Shown piece after piece: positions 59,278-64,000 of a stretch of DNA of 64,000 nt. The first letter of the stretch is position 1. Every line of letters begins with the position of its first letter. This stretch comes from Hexactinellida sp. DTS-2022 (Eukaryota > Porifera > Hexactinellida). The stretch lies in NCBI GenBank assembly GCA_028753945.1, contig JAPNXP010000002.1, forward strand, positions 8,866,001 to 8,930,000, given 5' to 3'. The notes below the pieces were generated by a model that made no database searches, was not told where the DNA came from, and saw nothing but the letters and a program-made list of their open reading frames with translations. The position numbers and the translations under genes were made by a program.

Positions 59278-60320
59278 TAGAGCTGTACCGGATTAGAGAT
59301 TCTCTACTCCGGCCGGATCCGGATATCCTGTGCTCAATTATCCGGTTATCCGGCCGGATATCTGGCTAAATATGTATTTAACAAATGATACAATAATATC
59401 ACATCAAGAACAAGTTCTGCATATTCGTAAATAATTTGTACATACAGTTGAAACCGGATATTTATAACACCGGATATTTTTAACAATCTGATATTTTTAA
59501 CACATTTTCTTGTAATAATTAATTATTGTTGTTGTTATAAAATCGGGTATTTTTAACAATAGGATATTTTTAACAAATTTTCGTGTAAAGAATGTGTTAA
59601 AAATATCCGGTTTCAACTGTATACTAAGCTTGTGTTTTTTAGGGAGGCTTCTAAAATATTTTATGTGATTCCACTATTGATACAGTATATGAATATATTT
59701 TCAATCGCATTCACCTTTGGTAAATAAGATCTTTTCAATAACATATTATTTTCGATTCCTATATATTATAGCTTGAAAGGTTGCATTTTTTATCAATCCC
59801 AGCATGAGTGAAATTTGGCATTTTTCTCACAATCTAAGAACGATTCTTTCAGAGCACTCTTTAATGTATGTGATGCCAATACATATATCACGTGGTAAAA
59901 ATCCTAAAATATATAGCACGTCACCATAGTGGAACCAGATAAAACATTCACATCCAGAAATTTACAAAAAAAACAATAAATGAAAACCCTCTTGTAGAAA
60001 TTCACAAATAGGTGATCATAGTATTTTTCAATCAACTAGTTCTGCTATTACACACTATCTAAATTCTACTCCAAGAATATCTGTACAAGAAAACCTGTAC
60101 CAGACATTAGAACGACAGAAAAAATGGACAGTTAATGACCCTAGAGCTATGGAAATTCACTTGATATTCGGAGAGATAGTTATTCTTTAATTCATACACA
60201 AATGCAATTGGGACCGTTATCCGGCCGGATAGTTGTTCATATCCGGTTCGGGCCGGATATCCGGTAATTGGCCGGACACACCGGATACCGGATTAGAACC
60301 GGATATCCGGTACAGCCCTA
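59278..60320. mobile_element. hAT element, about 1.04 kb, CCGG-rich ends
   Basis: The ends TAGAGCTGTACCGGAT and TAGGGCTGTACCGGAT (complemented) have flanks ATCCATAC (59270-59277) and ATTCATAC (60321-60328), a 7/8 target match. Many CCGGATATCCGG-type motifs lie near both ends. It is interrupted by a TA-flanked MITE. Confidence 0.88.
59445..59619. mobile_element. TA-flanked MITE, 175 bp
   Basis: The ends CAGTTGAAACCGGATATTT are inverted and flanked by TA at 59443-59444 and 59620-59621. Internal GGATATTTTTAACA repeats are present. It is a pogo/Tc1-like MITE. Confidence 0.9.
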
Positions 60321-60360
60321 ATTCATACTAGCTATATAATCGACAATTGACTACCTAGAA

Positions 60361-60981
60361 TAGGGGTCTTCAACATTTTCCTATGAGAGCCTAATGTTAG
60401 TACCCTATTAAATTGGCGGCCGCATTGAGAGGCTAGGAACAAGTATTCTATATCTTAATATTGCACTGTATTATAGTGAATGATTTATAATATTACTTAT
60501 ATAATAAACATTAGTGAAAAGGCTGATACATGATTTGTTGAATAAAGTTACCATCTATATTAGGTTTCATATCAGTTGATGAATTTACGAAGAACCTCTT
60601 GGAGGTGTTCATCAGTAAATAAGTTCAATATTTGTTCTTGATATATTTCAATTGAGAGAAGAATGCCTCGAAAGTATAAGTGTATCCAAATAAACTAGCT
60701 ATCCTTCCATCGTGTTTTAAAATAGCAGGATATATTTCTGAAGGAAGTGTTTTATAGAAACTAAATACGCCAACATCGTTGAAGTCTGCCATGAGATCTA
60801 TGCTAGATATACTGCAGGTCAACGACTTTAATTTGAAGCTGCTGTGTAGCATTAGGCGCATCAAAACTGAAAGGCAGTGCAATAATCTCGAAACTTTGGT
60901 GTGGATGTCTAAAATCTCCATATTTAGATCACAATTTTGTTGTAGATATGAGATAATTCTAGCATACACTGACCGGCCCAA
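60361..60981 (-). pseudogene. hAT transposase C-terminal relic (GTF2IRD2-like branch)
   Basis: The minus strand reads an open frame (60625-60981) ending with GYTYTFEAFFSQLKYIKNKY. It continues in the next stretch as LFTDEHLQEVLRKFIN (to about 60575). This order (catalytic-Glu region, Ser-x-x-Lys, then TDEHLQ) is that of hAT transposases related to GTF2IRD2 and SPIN-like proteins. The GGGGTCTTCAACATTTT at 60366-60382 looks like its 3' terminus. The upstream part is cut by the Tc1-like end at 60966. Confidence 0.75.
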
Positions 60982-61110
60982 AGTATTTGAACAACAATAA
61001 TTTCTATTTATTTATTCAAGCTTCTAGCAGCATAATAGCATTGACGGATTAATCAACACTGCTATATACATAATACGATATTTATGTCCCAACTATACTG
61101 CAAATGGGAA
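60966..61110. mobile_element. Tc1-like MITE end
   Basis: CACTGACCGGCCCAAAGTAT after TA matches the ends of the element at 29880-34217, and similarity continues for over 100 bases. The opposite end is not identified. Confidence 0.6.
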
Positions 61111-61276
61111 AATGAGTTAAATTCGTTTTCCTGTTTGTTTCACACTGGTAGATAATCTGGCAAATTTTTTTTAAATTCTGAGTAGATTTGAAGTCAGTAG
61201 GGCTCTGTGACCCAGGAATTATCTGCTATATAGCAAATTCCGGACGAAAGTTTAAATTACGGCCCCGCAATGCTCG

Positions 61277-62630
61277 TCAGATAAATTGAGATTCGATTGT
61301 TTTTGGATAGTACCCTGTAAAGTATACCTACATTTCAAATTTCAGGTGAATCTGACCGATAGTTTTGGTGTAGCGACCTTTATAATATCCTGGAATGTGA
61401 TGGACATCATGGAAGGTGACTTTTTCAAATGGGTTAAAAAGTTTGTAGGCTCGCACTGCCATAATTTACTATCAATTTCGTTGTTATTCATCCAATAGTA
61501 TCCTTGCAAATATACTTAGGATCTAAACCAAAATTTTCAACATTCTAATCAAAAAATTCTGAGTTATAGTCATTTAAAGTCAGATTTGGATTGTCAATGT
61601 GCCAAGTCAGACTTCAAAGGGCTGGAACTCTGAAAGTTAGCATTGTAGAGTTTAGATCAAGGGTCATTCCCAAATTGAATATATATTCATTAGTTTACAC
61701 TTGGTTTCAAACAATTAGGATAAAAACTGTGAACGCTCAAGCAATTACAACATTCTGACCTTTCAGCTCATTGGGTGGTCCTTTCACTTGTCTATTTTGA
61801 ATCTCAGAAACCCGTAGACCAATTTACGAAAATTTGAGTGCAAATTGCTCCCAATACCCGGTTTACTATACCACAGTAATACATTTTGTGACCCTAACTC
61901 GCACATATTTTCCAAATGACCATATATGGGCATAAAATGTGCCCATTTTTGATGATTTAGCAAATATTTTTCTCGAAAACTATAAACGCTAGAGCTTAGC
62001 ACTAATTTTGTAATCACATCTATGTACTATTACAAACTCATATGAAAAACGGGAGAAAGCATTTGCAAAATAGTTACAAACATATAAATTCACTTGATTT
62101 GAGTCAAAATGGTGGTGTATGTAAAAACCTACCATTATAACTTTTGGTCTAGATTCCACAAATTTGGTTCAATATGTTTGAAACCAAGTTTGAATGAACG
62201 AATACATATGTTCCTTTATAGAAATACGTTTTTTAACACTTCCGACAAAAACTTTCAGACTAACAGCCCATTGAAGTCAGTCTTTGACTGCCAAACATCG
62301 AAATGTTATAGGTTGGCGGTAGAAATCTGACTTCAAAGTGCTGTAACTCTGAAAGTTTCGATCCAAAATATTAAATATTCGTGTTTCTAAAAAGGCACAT
62401 ATGTATTCATTCATTTATACTTGGTTTCAAACATGTTGAACCAAATTTGTGAAATCTAGACCAAAAGTTATGATCGTCCATTTTAAAACTGACCTTTTGA
62501 TGATGATGGACACATTCCTAAGCTCTAAAAAGGGTGCAACGTCAAAAGTATGAGTCAGATTCGGCTGAAATTTTTAATGCTAGTTTACTTTATGGGTTAC
62601 TATCCAAAAACAACCTAATCTCAAATGTCA
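61277..62630. repeat. Long foldback (inverted repeat)
   Basis: The outer arms share TTGTTTTTGGATAGTA (61297) and its inverted partner near 62590. The inner arms at 62140-62230 and 62385-62475 pair over about 90 bases (ACTTTTGGTCTAGATTCCAC, then inverted). One CCATATATGG lies at 61920. No coding sequence is supported. Confidence 0.78.
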
Positions 62631-62654
62631 TTCTTGAGTATAGTTGGGCCTTAA

Positions 62655-63523
62655 GGAGATAGAGGCTCAAATTTTAGACACCCGATAACCCCCAATTATT
62701 ATTGCGATTTTGGACAGTACAAGTTATTTTAAGAAGGACGTAGATACTCAGAATTTCAAAAATCGAAAAATTTGAATTAGATATTGATAGTCAAAGTTTA
62801 GCCTAATAGTGAATCCATACTAGATAATGTAAGAGCTATGAATTTACTCTATTAGTCGCAAGTTCTGTAATAGTGCTAATTTAACTATTTACTATTAGTT
62901 ACATCAGATCCGCCACGTACATTTGTCAGAATTAATTCAATTATTTTTTTCTATAGATTTTCAAATAATTGCTCAATTTAACCAATATTTGGCTCTGATT
63001 AATTATTAACTCTATAACTTTGTATTACAGTTGAAAATCGACGAGGCGGATCTGGTAGCTCTACTAATAAGGATCATTTTTGAGGTATATTTTTTTTCTC
63101 TCCGACTTATACTTTTTGAGGTATCACCTACATAATCAAGGTTACTCCCCGAAAATTCTTACGGAATGTATTTGTACAAAATGGCGGTGATTTTGACATT
63201 TAGTGACGTCAAAAAGGTCAAAAGAATGTCCGAATCAAAATTTTCTTTCTGAATTGGGTAGATGGCATGTAAATGTATAACTAGGAGTGGCAAAACTAAA
63301 TTAATCCATTTTTCATTAAATTACAATAATTGACTATTCTATGGCCATATAATTCTATAAGACGATGATTTGGACCTTTGGTGGGGTCAAAAATGTAAAA
63401 AAATGTCCGAATCGAATTTTTCTTCCGGAAGTGGATAGATAGTGTATCAAAGTATAGTTGGAATGCTTCAACAAGAATTTTTGCATTATCTAATAATAGA
63501 TATCAATTTGAGCCTCTATCTCC
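62655..63523. mobile_element. TTAA element with 19-bp perfect inverted ends
   Basis: GGAGATAGAGGCTCAAATT at both ends in inverted orientation, with TTAA at 62651-62654 and 63524-63527. It is 869 bp. Inner sequence (GACACCCGATAACCC and following) is a distant relative of family D. Confidence 0.9.
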
Positions 63524-63549
63524 TTAAATGATGCAAAATACTTGTTTAA

Positions 63550-64000
63550 GGTTGCAGTATACCTTTAAATTTACCAATTTCGGGTATTTTGCCACTTATA
63601 GGTTTTATTTCATTTCTGGATAGAACAGCCTATGCCGCATCTCTATTCCAAACTTTGTAGAAAAATATAGAAAACTTTTAATAATACCGACTTTTTTGTG
63701 ACCTCCACCTAAGCCACTCCTGTAGGGGCTCATTTTTTTCTGACACCGCCATCTCCAGCCGCAACTTTTGTCAATTTGGGAAACACATTTTGCCTTCATA
63801 TACAACCTAGAAACAAAATCTCAACGGTTTTGGACAGCTCTCAATTAGTTCTATCTTGTCTATGTAGCGAATTTCATTTGTGACTTTTATTTCTAATTAT
63901 ATTATATTTCCTAATGATAAAAAAAGTGATGTCGACTGTTATTGATGAAAAATTGGACTCATAAGTAATCAAAAAGAAGTTGTACATTCACATGATATAT
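63550..64000. mobile_element. TTAA element, 5' part, cut by window edge
   Basis: It starts GGTTGCAGTATACC after TTAA (63546-63549) and resembles 52104-52560 throughout (TTTCGGG, CCACTTATAGGTTTTAT, AACGGTTTTGGACAG). The other end lies outside the window. Confidence 0.75.

Noticed and set aside
60575-60620. CTGATGA with a following hairpin on the minus strand as another ribozyme
   Set aside because: GAAA is missing and the bases encode the TDEHLQEVLRK motif of the hAT relic.

Overview
This is AT-rich animal (metazoan) DNA with no recognisable intact host gene. The recognisable coding sequence is broken transposase or integrase: three piggyBac copies, a THAP-type P element plus an older P-like relic, four hAT relics and one Ty3/gypsy integrase relic. 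The species cannot be read from the window. The animal assignment rests on the superfamily mix (THAP P elements, piggyBac, hAT, pogo/Tc1-like MITEs) and on tightly nested non-autonomous elements.

Layout. (1) 190-17284 is a giant inverted duplication. Two arms of about 5.3 kb each carry the same piggyBac pseudogene and 3' flank around a 3.05 kb spacer. The right arm also holds a 3.4 kb TTAA-flanked element that is absent from the left arm, where a single TTAA marks the empty site. (2) 17.3-20.5 kb holds a minisatellite built on a CAGGTCCAAATATCCCG motif and a hAT relic. (3) 20.6-24.3 kb is a third, divergent piggyBac copy split by a TA-flanked MITE. (4) 24.3-29.4 kb is mostly unassigned. It contains two hAT MITEs, tandem repeats and a canonical hammerhead ribozyme motif at 27841-27896. 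(5) 29.4-36.6 kb is one TTAA element expanded from about 0.69 to 7.2 kb by nested insertions, including a 3.77 kb P element with 220 bp terminal inverted repeats. (6) 36.7-58 kb is a near-continuous mosaic of TTAA elements of several families, hAT elements and palindromes. (7) 58.2-64 kb holds the Ty3 relic, hAT and pogo-like MITEs, a foldback and two more TTAA elements.

Relations. About seventeen elements of at least nine terminal-repeat families use TTAA targets, which is the piggyBac hallmark. Any piggyBac source able to mobilise them is broken here. Paralogous copies inside the window act as empty-site controls, so several insertions can be dated relative to each other. A roughly 180 bp module bounded by the palindrome CCATATATGG recurs in otherwise different elements. 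Calls come from reading the sequence; identities, ages and activity were not computed.
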